Shown one piece after another: positions 36,796 to 45,851 of a DNA stretch of 64,000 nt. The position numbers were made by a program, and so were the translations under genes. The stretch is from the NCBI RefSeq assembly GCF_039523335.1, contig NZ_BAAAFC010000001.1, forward strand, positions 2,294,001-2,358,000, in the 5' to 3' direction. A model generated the notes under the pieces. The model had not been told where the DNA came from. It saw only the letters and a list, made by a program, of their open reading frames with translations, and made no database searches. This DNA comes from Marinobacter szutsaonensis (lineage in GTDB: Bacteria; Pseudomonadota; Gammaproteobacteria; Pseudomonadales; Oleiphilaceae). Every line of letters starts with the position of its first letter. Position 1 is the first letter of the stretch.

Positions 36796-36936
36796 GGTTC
36801 GCCTTTTACGGGTCGCGGGGCTGACAATGGGAGATTAACTCTTCGTCCCCCTATGATAGTTGAGCCGCATCAATAGCAAAATGCGCTATTTGTCCTACTG
36901 TGGAAAAGAGGCCTGAAAATTCACGGGGGATGGCTT

Positions 36937-38838
36937 ATGGGCATCACCGCAATTCCGGTAGATCAACGGGTGATCGATATCGATTCCCGCCGGTTCGCGT
37001 CGGTGGAAAAGGCGCTGGTGGAGCTGATCACCAATAGCGATGACAGTTACTCCCGACTCGAGCGTGCCGGAGTTGCGGTGACCGGCAGCATTACCATCCA
37101 GTATGAGCGCCACCAGAACGGCGCCATGCTGGTAGTTGCCGACCAGGCCGAGGGCATGACCTGGCAGCAGGCCCTGACCAGCCTGACCTATGGCGGTGCC
37201 CACAGCCCCCTGGCGAATGGTGAAGCAACCGGCCGGGGCTTCTTCGGTCGTGGTCTTAAACAGGCGATCTATGGCCTCGGTTATGGCTGGCTGGAAACCC
37301 TCCATAATGGCCGCTACACGCGCGTCGATTTGTTCCGGGGAGAGGATGGCGGCTACCTCTACGACGACGGTGAAGGCGATCGTGAGGCGAAGGATACCGA
37401 CTACGAGCGCCTCGGCACCGATGCCAATGGTACCCGGGTGGCCATCGTGATCGACAATCCCCTGGTCCACATTTCCCAGTACCGTTCGGTTTTGCACTCC
37501 CTGTCCCATAACATATACCTGCGGGAAATCCTCGGGCGTCGGCGGGTGGAGCTGGTACACCGTCAGGCCGGCAAGGAAGTGGAGCGGATGGGGCCGGTTC
37601 ACTACCTGGAACCGGAATCCAGGGTGCTGCTGGGGCCACAGCAGCCGTGCAGTTTTGTCTACGAACAGGTGAGCTACCCGTTTACCTTGACCCTGAAGCG
37701 GGCGCTCAATGCCGAACTGACCCTGCACGGTGACGAGCGCACCAACGGATTGCTGGTGCTGTCCGGTAACGCGGTGCTCGATTGCCAGTTGTTCGAGTTC
37801 GAGAACCAGGTGGGTACGGAATACCTGTTCGGCGAGGTGAATTGTCCCGCCCTGGCCGAAAAGCTGGGGCAGGGCCTGGCCATCATCAGTGACGAGCGTG
37901 ACGGCCTTAACCTGAAGGATCCGTTTGTGGCGGCGTTCGGACGCGCCGTCAGCAAGTATCTCCGCCCGGCGGTACAGGAAGAGCGGGAGCAACTGCGCCA
38001 CCTGGAGCATGCGACCGCATCGGGCCGGACCGACCACATGATCGAGCATCTGCTGGAGCGGATGAACCGGGCCGCAATCCAGGATCTGCGCATCTCCTTG
38101 CCGCCGGCGGGTGATACTGAGGCGGAATCGGAGCCGGAGCCTGAAGAGCCTGCCCTGCGCTTTACCACCCCGTTCTATTACCGGCAGGCGGGGCATCCGT
38201 TTCATGTCTCCTTGCTGGTGAACCCGGCCAGCTTTGCCCCGGACGATGTGTTGCACATCAGCTACCGCTTCCCGGATTCGGTTCAGCTGGATGCCAAACC
38301 GACGGAGGTGCCGGTGTCCCAGTTGACCGACCGGAACCGGATCGAGTGGACCATCACCGGTGATTCCGTCGGAGACCGGGGCGAGATTACCGTTCGAAGC
38401 CAGCATTACTGGGCCTGGTGTGAGGTAGTGATCGCGGACCACGGCGCCCATCACCGGCACCATCGGCCCAAGCATCATCCCAGCCACAATCACCGGGCCG
38501 CATCCCGTGACCACGGCGAGGCGATGTTCATTGGCTATGACTTCCGCGCCCTGCACAACGAACTGGAGCGAGCGGTATACAGCCCGAAGGAGCGCAAGAT
38601 CCTGATCAACACCGAGGCACCGACCGTGCAGCTGTACGTGGATGGTCGCGGGCGTTTCCGGGATTCTGCGCGTCTGCTGCTGGCGGAGCTGTTCATGGAC
38701 GTGATTTCCGATGAACTGGCCCGCCACCAGCTGGCAAGGTCGAAGGAGCCGGAGAGCGTGGCCGCGTTCCACGCCGCCAAGATGGACATCATCCGGCGAT
38801 ATGGCCGTGACATTCACCGTTCCTTCATCAATGCCTGA
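36937..38838 (+). CDS. GHKL-superfamily ATPase (Hsp90/MORC-like) of unknown role
   Basis: A 633-aa protein with an N-terminal GHKL ATP-binding domain. The N-box has E29 and N33 in ALVELITNSDDSY, the G1 box is D69QAEG73M, and the G2 lid is G99RGFFGRG106. The middle part (about 190-400) is beta-rich; a His-rich stretch (residues about 503-528, HHRHHRPKHHPSHNHR) may bind metal; the C-terminus is helical. It is not a histidine kinase, since no H-box or HAMP is present, nor HtpG, MutL or GyrB by length and motifs. MORC-like prokaryotic GHKL proteins occur in defence and chromatin contexts. It stands alone between ahpC and ahpF. Confidence 0.75.
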   Translation: MGITAIPVDQRVIDIDSRRFASVEKALVELITNSDDSYSRLERAGVAVTGSITIQYERHQNGAMLVVADQAEGMTWQQALTSLTYGGAHSPLANGEATGRGFFGRGLKQAIYGLGYGWLETLHNGRYTRVDLFRGEDGGYLYDDGEGDREAKDTDYERLGTDANGTRVAIVIDNPLVHISQYRSVLHSLSHNIYLREILGRRRVELVHRQAGKEVERMGPVHYLEPESRVLLGPQQPCSFVYEQVSYPFTLTLKRALNAELTLHGDERTNGLLVLSGNAVLDCQLFEFENQVGTEYLFGEVNCPALAEKLGQGLAIISDERDGLNLKDPFVAAFGRAVSKYLRPAVQEEREQLRHLEHATASGRTDHMIEHLLERMNRAAIQDLRISLPPAGDTEAESEPEPEEPALRFTTPFYYRQAGHPFHVSLLVNPASFAPDDVLHISYRFPDSVQLDAKPTEVPVSQLTDRNRIEWTITGDSVGDRGEITVRSQHYWAWCEVVIADHGAHHRHHRPKHHPSHNHRAASRDHGEAMFIGYDFRALHNELERAVYSPKERKILINTEAPTVQLYVDGRGRFRDSARLLLAELFMDVISDELARHQLARSKEPESVAAFHAAKMDIIRRYGRDIHRSFINA

Positions 38839-38840
38839 CA

Positions 38841-38861
38841 GCCTGCCAGGGAGTGGCAGGC
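38841..38861 (+). terminator. Hairpin after the GHKL ATPase gene
   Basis: GCCTGCCA-gggag-TGGCAGGC, an 8-bp stem 3 bp after the stop, with no T-run. Probably a transcript-end hairpin. Confidence 0.5.
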
Positions 38862-38880
38862 TATTGCTGCATTTCGCTTT

Positions 38881-38917
38881 ATAGGGCTGCCCTATCAATC
38901 AGTTTGGGGCAATTAAT
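38881..38917 (+). promoter_or_regulatory. Candidate OxyR-type site upstream of ahpF
   Basis: ATAG-N7-CTAT (38881-38895), the same 15-bp palindrome type as before ahpC, followed by 7 nt and a degenerate second half (38903-38917). It lies about 105-140 bp before ATG 39022. Confidence 0.6.
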
Positions 38918-39021
38918 TTGAGGCTTAGGCTTCGAATCCTTATCTTACCCGCAACTTCAGTTATTGATCCATTTTGAATTCAGACACTTAGCTTTACGAC
39001 ATATCAAGGGGAAAAACCTAC

Positions 39022-40590
39022 ATGTTGGATGCCAATATCAAGCAACAGCTCCAGGCCTACATGGAAAAACTGCAGCAGCCGATCGAGCTGGTGGCGGCCT
39101 ACGACGACAGCAAGAAGTCCCAGGAGCTGAAAGAGCTGCTGGAAGACATCGAGCCGATGTCTTCCAAGATCAGCCTGCGTACCGAAGAAGACCCGGACGT
39201 GCGGCGCCCGTCTTTTGCGATCAACCGGGTGGGTAGTGACATTGGTGTCCGGTTTGCCGGCATCCCCATGGGTCACGAATTTACCTCCCTGGTACTGGCC
39301 CTGCTGCAGGTGGGTGGTCATCCGTCCAAGGAATCCCAGGAGCTGATCGAACAGATCAAGGATCTGGAAGGAAGTTTCGAGTTTGAAACCTACTTCTCCC
39401 TGTCCTGCCAGAACTGTCCGGACGTGGTCCAGGCCCTGAACCTGATGGCGGTTCTGAACCCGAACATCAAACACACCTCCATCGACGGCGCCCTGTTCCA
39501 GGACGAAGTGGAACAGCGTGAAGTGATGGCCGTGCCCAGCGTGTTCATGAACGGAGAGTCCTGGGGCCAGGGCCGCATGACCCTGGAAGAGATCGTGGCG
39601 CGGCTGGATACCAGCTCCGCCGAGAAGGAAGCCGAGAAGCTCAACCAGAAGGATCCGTTCGAGGTGCTGGTCATCGGTGGTGGCCCGGCCGGCTCTGCTG
39701 CAGCGATCTATGCCGCCCGAAAGGGTATCTCCACCGCCATCGCAGCGGAGCGTTTCGGTGGCCAGGTGGCGGACACCATGGGCATCGAGAACCTGATTTC
39801 CGTGCCTTACACCGAGGGCCCGAAGCTGGTGTCTGCCATGGAGCAGCACGTCAAGGAATACGACGTGGACATCATGAACATGCAGCGCGCCGAGAAGCTG
39901 ATTCCGGCTGCCAAGACCGGTGGTCTGCACGAGGTGCGCCTGGCCAACGGCGCGACCCTGAAATCCCGTACCGTGGTGCTGTCCACCGGTGCCCGCTGGC
40001 GCCAGCTGGGTGTACCGGGAGAGGAAGAGTACCGCAACAAGGGTGTGGCCTACTGCCCGCATTGTGACGGCCCGCTGTTCAAGGGCAAGCGCGTGGCAGT
40101 CATCGGCGGTGGTAACTCCGGCGTGGAAGCGGCCATCGACCTGGCTGGCATCGTCGGCCACGTGACCCTGATCGAGTTCGGCGCCGAGATGCGCGCGGAT
40201 GACGTGCTGCAGAAGAAACTGCGCAGTCTGAAGAACGTGGAGATCATCACCTCCGGCCAGACCACCGAGATTACCGGTGAAAACGGCAAGGTGAACGGCC
40301 TGACCTACACCGACCGTAATACCGGTGAGTCCCACCATGTGGCGCTGGAAGGTGTGTTCGTCCAGATCGGCCTGGTCCCGAACACCGAGTGGCTCAAGGG
40401 TGACATCGAGCTGAGCCAGCATGGCGAGGTGATCGTCAACGACCGCAATGAGACCTCCATCCCGGGTGTCTTTGCAGCCGGCGATGCGACCACCGTGCCC
40501 TACAAGCAGATCGTGATTTCCATGGGTGAAGGATCGAAGGCGGCGTTGAGTGCCTTTGACTTCCTGATCCGGAATTCTGTCGAGGACTGA
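39022..40590 (+). CDS. ahpF: Alkyl hydroperoxide reductase subunit F
   Basis: NADH:disulfide reductase that reduces AhpC, 522 aa. The N-terminal tandem thioredoxin-fold domain carries C129QNC132; the thioredoxin-reductase-like part carries C345PHC348, numbered exactly as in E. coli. FAD-binding [17 protein letters not shown] and NAD-binding [13 protein letters not shown] are visible. AAGGGGA precedes the ATG. It has its own upstream region with an ATAG-N7-CTAT site. Confidence 0.97.
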   Translation: MLDANIKQQLQAYMEKLQQPIELVAAYDDSKKSQELKELLEDIEPMSSKISLRTEEDPDVRRPSFAINRVGSDIGVRFAGIPMGHEFTSLVLALLQVGGHPSKESQELIEQIKDLEGSFEFETYFSLSCQNCPDVVQALNLMAVLNPNIKHTSIDGALFQDEVEQREVMAVPSVFMNGESWGQGRMTLEEIVARLDTSSAEKEAEKLNQKDPFEVLVIGGGPAGSAAAIYAARKGISTAIAAERFGGQVADTMGIENLISVPYTEGPKLVSAMEQHVKEYDVDIMNMQRAEKLIPAAKTGGLHEVRLANGATLKSRTVVLSTGARWRQLGVPGEEEYRNKGVAYCPHCDGPLFKGKRVAVIGGGNSGVEAAIDLAGIVGHVTLIEFGAEMRADDVLQKKLRSLKNVEIITSGQTTEITGENGKVNGLTYTDRNTGESHHVALEGVFVQIGLVPNTEWLKGDIELSQHGEVIVNDRNETSIPGVFAAGDATTVPYKQIVISMGEGSKAALSAFDFLIRNSVED

Positions 40591-40605
40591 GGCTGGCTTG
40601 AAGAT

Positions 40606-40674
40606 GGGGTCAGAAGAAGGCTTTCTTCTGACCCCGGAGTTCGCGGGGTCTGATGAACTTGTTCATCTGACCCC
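40606..40674. repeat. Pair of GGGGTCAGA...TCTGACCCC hairpins (REP-like)
   Basis: Hairpin A: GGGGTCAGAAGAA (40606-40618) and its perfect complement TTCTTCTGACCCC (40623-40635). Hairpin B: GGGGTCTGATGAAC (40645-40658) and GTTCATCTGACCCC (40661-40674), one mismatch. They share the GGGGTC ends. This looks like repetitive extragenic palindromes, which are moved by Y1-type RAYT transposases; no such gene is in the window. The pair sits between convergent ahpF and the transglutaminase gene and may end both transcripts. Confidence 0.75.
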
Positions 40675-40691
40675 TCTTTCTTCATCTCAAC

Positions 40692-41360
40692 TCAACGCCC
40701 GGAAATATCCTGCTCCAGGCTTCCGTCTACCCCCAAACTCTCCTTATCCTCCGGAAACAGGTGCCCATACGCCGCCCGCACCCCATCCACAATGAACTGG
40801 TGCGGCACATCGTCAAACACCCCGTGGTCGTTGATGTATTCCATGTGCGCCTGCCCATCTTCGGTAAATTCCTGGAACACCGAGTCATTCACACCATCAA
40901 ACTCCAGCGGCTCCACCTTCATCAGCTCACACAGCTGTTTGTTGAACGCCGGGGTCGCCTTTACCCACTGGCCATTCAGGTACAGCTCAATAAAGCCGTG
41001 CATCCGGAAAATATCCGAGCGCAGCCATTCGATCAGTTTGGGGCTGGAGAGGTGGTTGCGGACGTCGGCCAGGCCTAACCGGCTGGGAATGCCGATGGCC
41101 CGGGCGGCGGCGCCGAGGAGGACGGCCTTGGGAATGCAGTAAGTCTCGCCGCTGGTCAGGGCGTAGCTGGCGGACAGGGTAGTGGGGTCGGTGCGGAACA
41201 CGTAGGGGTTGTAGTTGATGCTGTCCCGGACCGCGAGGTACAGCACCTTGATCTGCTCCACCGGGTCGTCGGAAACACCTTCAAGATGCCGGGCGATCCA
41301 GGCCTTGAGTTCGGGCTCGTCGTAATCGAAGAAGGCGGTGGGCTGAAGGTAGCGTTCCAT
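40692..41360 (-). CDS. Transglutaminase-like cysteine peptidase family protein
   Basis: A 222-aa cytosolic protein of the transglutaminase-like fold. The catalytic Cys is in SGETYCIPKAVLLGAAARA, followed by IGIPSRLGLADVRNH; the His is expected in MHGFIELYLNGQWVKATPAFN (quoted around His). It is at the short end for the family. Substrate unknown; many members are peptidases or amidases. It shares direction with the HDAC-family gene upstream of it (98-bp gap with a hairpin). Confidence 0.86.
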   Translation of the reverse strand: MERYLQPTAFFDYDEPELKAWIARHLEGVSDDPVEQIKVLYLAVRDSINYNPYVFRTDPTTLSASYALTSGETYCIPKAVLLGAAARAIGIPSRLGLADVRNHLSSPKLIEWLRSDIFRMHGFIELYLNGQWVKATPAFNKQLCELMKVEPLEFDGVNDSVFQEFTEDGQAHMEYINDHGVFDDVPHQFIVDGVRAAYGHLFPEDKESLGVDGSLEQDISGR

Positions 41361-41416
41361 AGGGACTCATCCAGGGTTCGTGCATCAAAGTCCGATCCTC
41401 CCTGATTAGCAACCTA

Positions 41417-41451
41417 CGGGCAATGGCCATTTCCGCCAAAGCCATTGCCCG
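41417..41451 (-). terminator. Hairpin between the HDAC-family and transglutaminase genes
   Basis: CGGGCAATGGC-N13-GCCATTGCCCG, a perfect 11-bp stem 6 bp after the HDAC-family stop; no T-run on the minus side. It may stabilise the upstream 3' end. Confidence 0.4.
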
Positions 41452-41457
41452 CTTTGC

Positions 41458-42489
41458 TCATTCCTTGCCTTCAAAGCCCTGCATGACATTGACCGCATTC
41501 ACCCCGATGGCGTCCACGTCATAACCGCCTTCCATGGTGAATACCGTCGGCAGCCCCAGCTGCTCCAGGCGTCTGCCGAGCTTCAGGTAATCGCCGGAGG
41601 TCAGCTTGAAGAAGGAAATAGGGTCTTCCTCGAAAGTATCCACTCCCAGCGCCACCACCAGGGCATCCGGTGCGAACGCCTGGATGCGCTCGCAGGCCTT
41701 TTCCAGACCCTGGCTCCAGACGCTATAAGGCGTGTTCGGCGGGTACACGAGATTCAGGTTATAGCCTTCCCCTTCACCCTCGCCGATTTCATCCTCGAAT
41801 CCCAGAAAGTGCGGGAAGACCAGGTCCGGGTCGCCATGCAGGCTGATGGTGAGCACATCGTTGCGGTCATAGAAAATCGCCTGGGTGCCATTGCCGTGAT
41901 GGAAGTCCACATCGAGCACCGCCACCTTGCCGTAGCCCTGGTCGCGGAAGGCCTGGGCGACAATGGCAGCGTTGTTAAAGAAGCAGTAGCCTCCGAACAC
42001 ATCGGCATGGGCGTGATGACCGGGCGGTCGGCACAGGGCGAAGGCGGCGCGCTCACCCCCGGCCACCAGCTTTTGGGCGGTCAGGGCGACATTGGCGGAG
42101 GCCCGGGCCGCTTCCCAGGTGCCGTCGGAAATTGAGGTATCGGCGCCGAGACTGTAATAGCCGAGGCGGCCGTCGATGTCTTTCGGCAACCGGGCGCGCA
42201 TGCCCCGGCCAACCCAGAAGGTGGGGATGGCCTCGCCGGGTTTACCGGCCGCCACCCACTCGTCCCAGCAGGTTTCCAGGAAGCTCACATAATCGGCGGT
42301 ATGGACCCGTTTGATGGGTTCCAGCCCGAATTCTTCCGGCTCCAGGATTTCCCCGAGCGCCTGGTCCTTCACCCGCGCCAGGATGGTTTCGGCCCGGGAA
42401 GGCTTCTCGTGGGGCTCGATCAACAGGCCGCCGTCCAGTTCGGTTTTGACATGGCGTCGGCTGTGCAGGGGTGAGAACACGGTTTTCAT
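41458..42489 (-). CDS. Histone deacetylase/acetylpolyamine amidohydrolase family protein
   Basis: A 343-aa zinc-dependent deacetylase. Active-site text: PPGHHAHADVFGGYCFFNNAA (His pair and Cys region), VLDVDFHHGNGTQAIF (Asp and His zinc ligands) and LVVALGVDTFEEDP. The size and the HAD loop fit bacterial acetylpolyamine amidohydrolases (AphA-type), which act on N-acetyl polyamines or other acetyl-lysine-like substrates; the real substrate is unknown. ATG 42489 begins the family-typical MKTVFSPLHSRRH. Confidence 0.92.
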   Translation of the reverse strand: MKTVFSPLHSRRHVKTELDGGLLIEPHEKPSRAETILARVKDQALGEILEPEEFGLEPIKRVHTADYVSFLETCWDEWVAAGKPGEAIPTFWVGRGMRARLPKDIDGRLGYYSLGADTSISDGTWEAARASANVALTAQKLVAGGERAAFALCRPPGHHAHADVFGGYCFFNNAAIVAQAFRDQGYGKVAVLDVDFHHGNGTQAIFYDRNDVLTISLHGDPDLVFPHFLGFEDEIGEGEGEGYNLNLVYPPNTPYSVWSQGLEKACERIQAFAPDALVVALGVDTFEEDPISFFKLTSGDYLKLGRRLEQLGLPTVFTMEGGYDVDAIGVNAVNVMQGFEGKE

Positions 42490-42633
42490 GGCGGCGGAGA
42501 TTCCTCGCTGAACGGATCAGATGACTGTGGCACACGGCGGATCGTGGCTCAATGCTACCAATTGTGGCAGGCTGGAGCCCTTTTCGGGGAGAGGGGAATA
42601 CCGCTATGACGCCTTGTGCATTACCGGGGAAAC

Positions 42634-43203
42634 ATGACTGACCTGATTGCGGGTATGTCTCTCGCGGAAGGGCTCGGGCAGCTTTGTGGTCTGATCGCTC
42701 TGGCGTTCTGCATTGCCGGCTTCGCCAACAAGAACGACGACCGGTTGATGGTGTTGCTGATCTCCGCCAACGTCGCCTTTGCCCTGATGTTCGCTTTCTT
42801 CGAAAGCTGGACGGCGTCGGCCCTGACCGTGCTGGTGATTGTCCGCATCACGCTCGCCCGCAAATACCAGGGCAACTGGCAGATCATGGCGGTGATGCTG
42901 GCGGTGAATCTGGTGGTTGCCTGGGGTACCTGGAAGTCCCTGACCGACGTTTTCCCGCTCACGGCCGCGGTGCTCGGCACCGTGGGCATGTTCATGCTCC
43001 GGGGTATTGCGCTCAGGGTTGTTCTGGGCCTGGCGGCTCTGGCCTGGATGCTCAACAACATCGTCATCGGCTCGGTGGGCGGTATCCTGGCGGAGGGCAT
43101 GGTGCTGGTTACCAACATCATCACCATCATCCGGCTCTACCGGCTGCAGAAAAAGTATCCGGATCTGCAAACCGATGCCATAGTCAGGACACAGAGCGAC
43201 TGA
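42634..43203 (+). CDS. YgjV-family membrane protein
   Basis: A 189-aa protein from ATG 42634 (GGGGA upstream) with about six transmembrane helices, including IALAFCIAGFANKNDDRLMV and WMLNNIVIGSVGGILAEGMV. This matches the YgjV (Imp-YgjV) family, putative inner-membrane proteins of unknown function. The neighbour downstream is a lipoprotein, 16 bp on, in the same direction. Confidence 0.82.
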   Translation: MTDLIAGMSLAEGLGQLCGLIALAFCIAGFANKNDDRLMVLLISANVAFALMFAFFESWTASALTVLVIVRITLARKYQGNWQIMAVMLAVNLVVAWGTWKSLTDVFPLTAAVLGTVGMFMLRGIALRVVLGLAALAWMLNNIVIGSVGGILAEGMVLVTNIITIIRLYRLQKKYPDLQTDAIVRTQSD

Positions 43204-43219
43204 CTGGCGGAGCATACGG

Positions 43220-43786
43220 ATGGGAAGGATGATCCGGGTAATTTTAATAACAGCGGCAGGCTTGCTGGCAGGATGTGTCATGGCGCCGGTGCACTATTAC
43301 GAGCCGGTGGCGCCCGGGTACAAGACCATAGGCGGCCCCTGTGGTGCGGGCCCCGAAGACCGGGTTTTGCTCGAGTATGGCGACATCACCTTGCAGGTAT
43401 CCATTGAGCGCGAGACAGACCGGCCCGCGTTGTTAATCGGAATCGACATCCCTGAGGGTCATGTTGTCACCCTTCTGACCGATCAACTCCCAATCAACGG
43501 TGAATCCCGGGACCTGGGCCCGGTCAGGACCTGGAGCCCGGTGCAGGCTGCGTTGGTGATCGTTGGCCCCGAGCTGGTTGGTAGCGGCGAGAAAAAATTC
43601 CGTTGGATCGTGTCCGACACTTCGGTATTGCCAAGGCATTTCACGATCGAGACGCCATTGCCTCCAGGCCTCGAGGTATATCGGGTCCAGCTACCCGCAG
43701 TCCTGTTGGATGGTGAGCCAACCGGGCTGCCGGAACTGACCTTCCGGAAAGCCTCTGGAGTATTCAGTACGCCGATCAACTGCTGA
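43220..43786 (+). CDS. Hypothetical lipoprotein
   Basis: A 188-aa protein with a lipoprotein signal ending in LLAGC (ITAAGLLAGCVMAPVHYYEP). The mature part is beta-rich, with a recurring pattern of hydrophobic-polar strands (LEYGDITLQVSIERE). I do not recognise a family. ATG 43220 or ATG 43229 could be used. It probably shares a transcript with the YgjV-like gene, and the product is likely in the outer membrane or periplasm. Confidence 0.75.
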   Translation: MGRMIRVILITAAGLLAGCVMAPVHYYEPVAPGYKTIGGPCGAGPEDRVLLEYGDITLQVSIERETDRPALLIGIDIPEGHVVTLLTDQLPINGESRDLGPVRTWSPVQAALVIVGPELVGSGEKKFRWIVSDTSVLPRHFTIETPLPPGLEVYRVQLPAVLLDGEPTGLPELTFRKASGVFSTPINC

Positions 43787-43897
43787 ATCGGCCGTCCCTG
43801 CGCCATCGTCAGCTTTTCCCGTGTCCAATTCTGGACTATTGTCAGAGAGGCTTTTCCAAGCGAAACCACTCATTTCCGCCCAGAAAAGGATCACACC

Positions 43898-44188
43898 ATG
43901 GCCAATGAAAGCTACCATGAACCTGTCGAAGAGCTGTCCGACGAGACCAGGGACATGCACCGTGCAATCAGCTCGCTGATGGAGGAGTTCGAGGCCGTCG
44001 ACTGGTACAACCAGCGTGCATCTTCCTGCAAGGATGCCCAGCTGAAGGAAATCCTGGAACATAACCGGGATGAAGAGAAAGAGCACGCGGCCATGGTGCT
44101 GGAGTGGATCCGTCGGAAAGATCCCACCATGGACAAGTACCTTCGGGAGTTTCTGTTCAAAGATGGTCCGATTGGCCATCACGACTGA
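43898..44188 (+). CDS. EncFtn-family ferritin-like protein without targeting peptide
   Basis: A 96-aa protein of the encapsulated ferritin (EncFtn) family. HNRDEEKEHAAMVLEWIRRK matches the R. rubrum EncFtn signature almost word for word. Ferroxidase residues align as E30, W36, E60 and H63 (E32, W38, E62, H65 in R. rubrum), and E29/E32 match the entry-site pair. The subunit should be two helices forming an annular decamer that oxidises iron. It lacks the C-terminal encapsulin-anchoring tail (it ends GPIGHHD), and no encapsulin gene is in the window. AAGGA precedes the ATG. It lies alone between a lipoprotein and a monooxygenase gene. Confidence 0.9.
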   Translation: MANESYHEPVEELSDETRDMHRAISSLMEEFEAVDWYNQRASSCKDAQLKEILEHNRDEEKEHAAMVLEWIRRKDPTMDKYLREFLFKDGPIGHHD

Positions 44189-44324
44189 CCTTCCGAACAG
44201 GCCTGTTGTGCGACATGGGCCAATTTTTGCCGGAGCGGAACTCGTTACCGTTGAATAATGACCCGGGCCTGCTGTCTCACAGAAAGGGCCCGGAATGTGT
44301 TCATCTGTTTGCGAGGCCGCACCC

Positions 44325-45851
44325 ATGAGCCAACATCATTTTGACGTACTGATCATCGGCGCCGGCGTTTCCGGCATTGGCATGGCGTGTCACCTGAAGC
44401 GCGAGTGCCCGGGCAAGTCGTTTGCCATCCTGGAGCGCCGGCAATCCCTTGGCGGGACCTGGGATCTGTTCCGCTATCCCGGTATCCGTTCCGACTCCGA
44501 CATGTTCACTTTCGGCTACAACTTCCGTCCCTGGACCGGTGGCAAGGTGCTGGCCGACGGCGCCTCGATCAAGAACTACGTGCGTGAGACTGCCCGGGAG
44601 AATGATGTCGAGCGGCACATCCGCTACGGTCTGGCGGTGAAAACGGCGGACTGGTCCGGTGTCGACAAGTGCTGGAAACTGACCGCCCTGAATGAGGCGA
44701 CCGGAGAAACCGAACACTACACCGCCAGTTTCCTGGTGGGCTGCACCGGGTACTACAACTATGACCAGGGCTACAAACCGGACTTTCCGGGGGAGAGCGC
44801 TTTCAAAGGCCAGGTTGTGCATCCGCAGCACTGGCCCGAGGACCTGGACTATGCCGGCAAGAAGGTGGTGGTGATCGGCAGTGGCGCCACCGCCATTACC
44901 CTGGTGCCGACCATGGCCGAGAAAGCGGCGCACGTTACCATGTTGCAGCGCTCGCCGACCTACCTGATGCCGTTGCCCTCTACCGACAAGATCACTCTGA
45001 GTTTGCAGAAGGTGCTGCCGGAGAAAGTGGCTTACAAACTGACCCGCGCCCGGAATATCTCCATCTCGCGCCTGCTGTACCAGCGTTCGCGAAAGAGCCC
45101 TAAGGCCATGCGCCGGCTGTTCCTGTCGGTGATCAAGCGGCAGGTCGACGGCAAGGCCGATATGCGCCATTTCACGCCGGACTACAATCCGTGGGACCAG
45201 CGCCTGTGTGTGGTCAAGGACGGCGATCTGTTCAAGGCACTGAAGGCCGGCAAGGCTTCCATTGCCACCGACCACATCGATCGCTTCACCGAGACCGGCA
45301 TCCGTCTGAAATCGGGGGAGGAACTGGAGGCGGACATCATCATTCCGGCCACCGGGCTGGATATCCAGATGCTCGGCGGCATCAAGCCGAGCGTCGATGG
45401 CCGGGAGGTGGTGCTCAAAGACAAGGTCATCTACAAGAATGTGATGGTGGAAGGGGTGCCCAATGCCGCCATGATTTTTGGCTACACCAACATCTCCTGG
45501 ACCCTGAAGGTGGATATCGCTGCGGAATACCTGTGCCGTCTGATCAACCTGATGGACAAGCGCGGTTACCGCACCGTGGTGGCCCGCGATACCGAGAACA
45601 GCCGGGGCGAGGAGACCATCCTGGGTTCCCTGAACTCCGGTTACATCAAGCGCGCCGCGGATCGTCTGCCCCGTCAGGGCACCCAGGGTCCCTGGAAGTC
45701 CTCGCAGAACTATCTGGAGGATGTGAAGATCCTGCGCTTTGATCCGATCGAGGACGGCTACCTGGAATTCGATGGCAAACGCTCCCGCGCCGGCGAAGGC
45801 CAGGCCCGGGGCTTTCTCCGGCCCCTGCGCTCGGCGCTGTTCGGTTCCTGA
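44325..45851 (+). CDS. Flavin-containing (Baeyer-Villiger type) monooxygenase
   Basis: A 508-aa FAD/NADPH monooxygenase. FAD loop GAGVSGIGMACHL is at the N-terminus; the BVMO fingerprint FKGQVVHPQHWPE (F-x-G-x3-H-x3-W) is present; NADPH loop VVVIGSGATAITL follows. ATG 44325 is favoured (GAGG upstream) over 44295. BVMOs insert oxygen next to a carbonyl; FMO-like members oxidise N or S. Substrate unknown. It converges on MltF with stops touching. A second such enzyme lies at 62113-63696. Confidence 0.92.
   Translation: MSQHHFDVLIIGAGVSGIGMACHLKRECPGKSFAILERRQSLGGTWDLFRYPGIRSDSDMFTFGYNFRPWTGGKVLADGASIKNYVRETARENDVERHIRYGLAVKTADWSGVDKCWKLTALNEATGETEHYTASFLVGCTGYYNYDQGYKPDFPGESAFKGQVVHPQHWPEDLDYAGKKVVVIGSGATAITLVPTMAEKAAHVTMLQRSPTYLMPLPSTDKITLSLQKVLPEKVAYKLTRARNISISRLLYQRSRKSPKAMRRLFLSVIKRQVDGKADMRHFTPDYNPWDQRLCVVKDGDLFKALKAGKASIATDHIDRFTETGIRLKSGEELEADIIIPATGLDIQMLGGIKPSVDGREVVLKDKVIYKNVMVEGVPNAAMIFGYTNISWTLKVDIAAEYLCRLINLMDKRGYRTVVARDTENSRGEETILGSLNSGYIKRAADRLPRQGTQGPWKSSQNYLEDVKILRFDPIEDGYLEFDGKRSRAGEGQARGFLRPLRSALFGS

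Noticed and set aside
36937..38838. GHKL protein as a sensor histidine kinase
   Set aside because: There is no H-box, HAMP or transmembrane sensor, and the ATP-binding domain is N-terminal.
36895..38898. 667-aa open frame opposite the GHKL ATPase gene
   Set aside because: The plus-strand frame has clear GHKL motifs and a ribosome-binding site; the minus-strand frame has neither.
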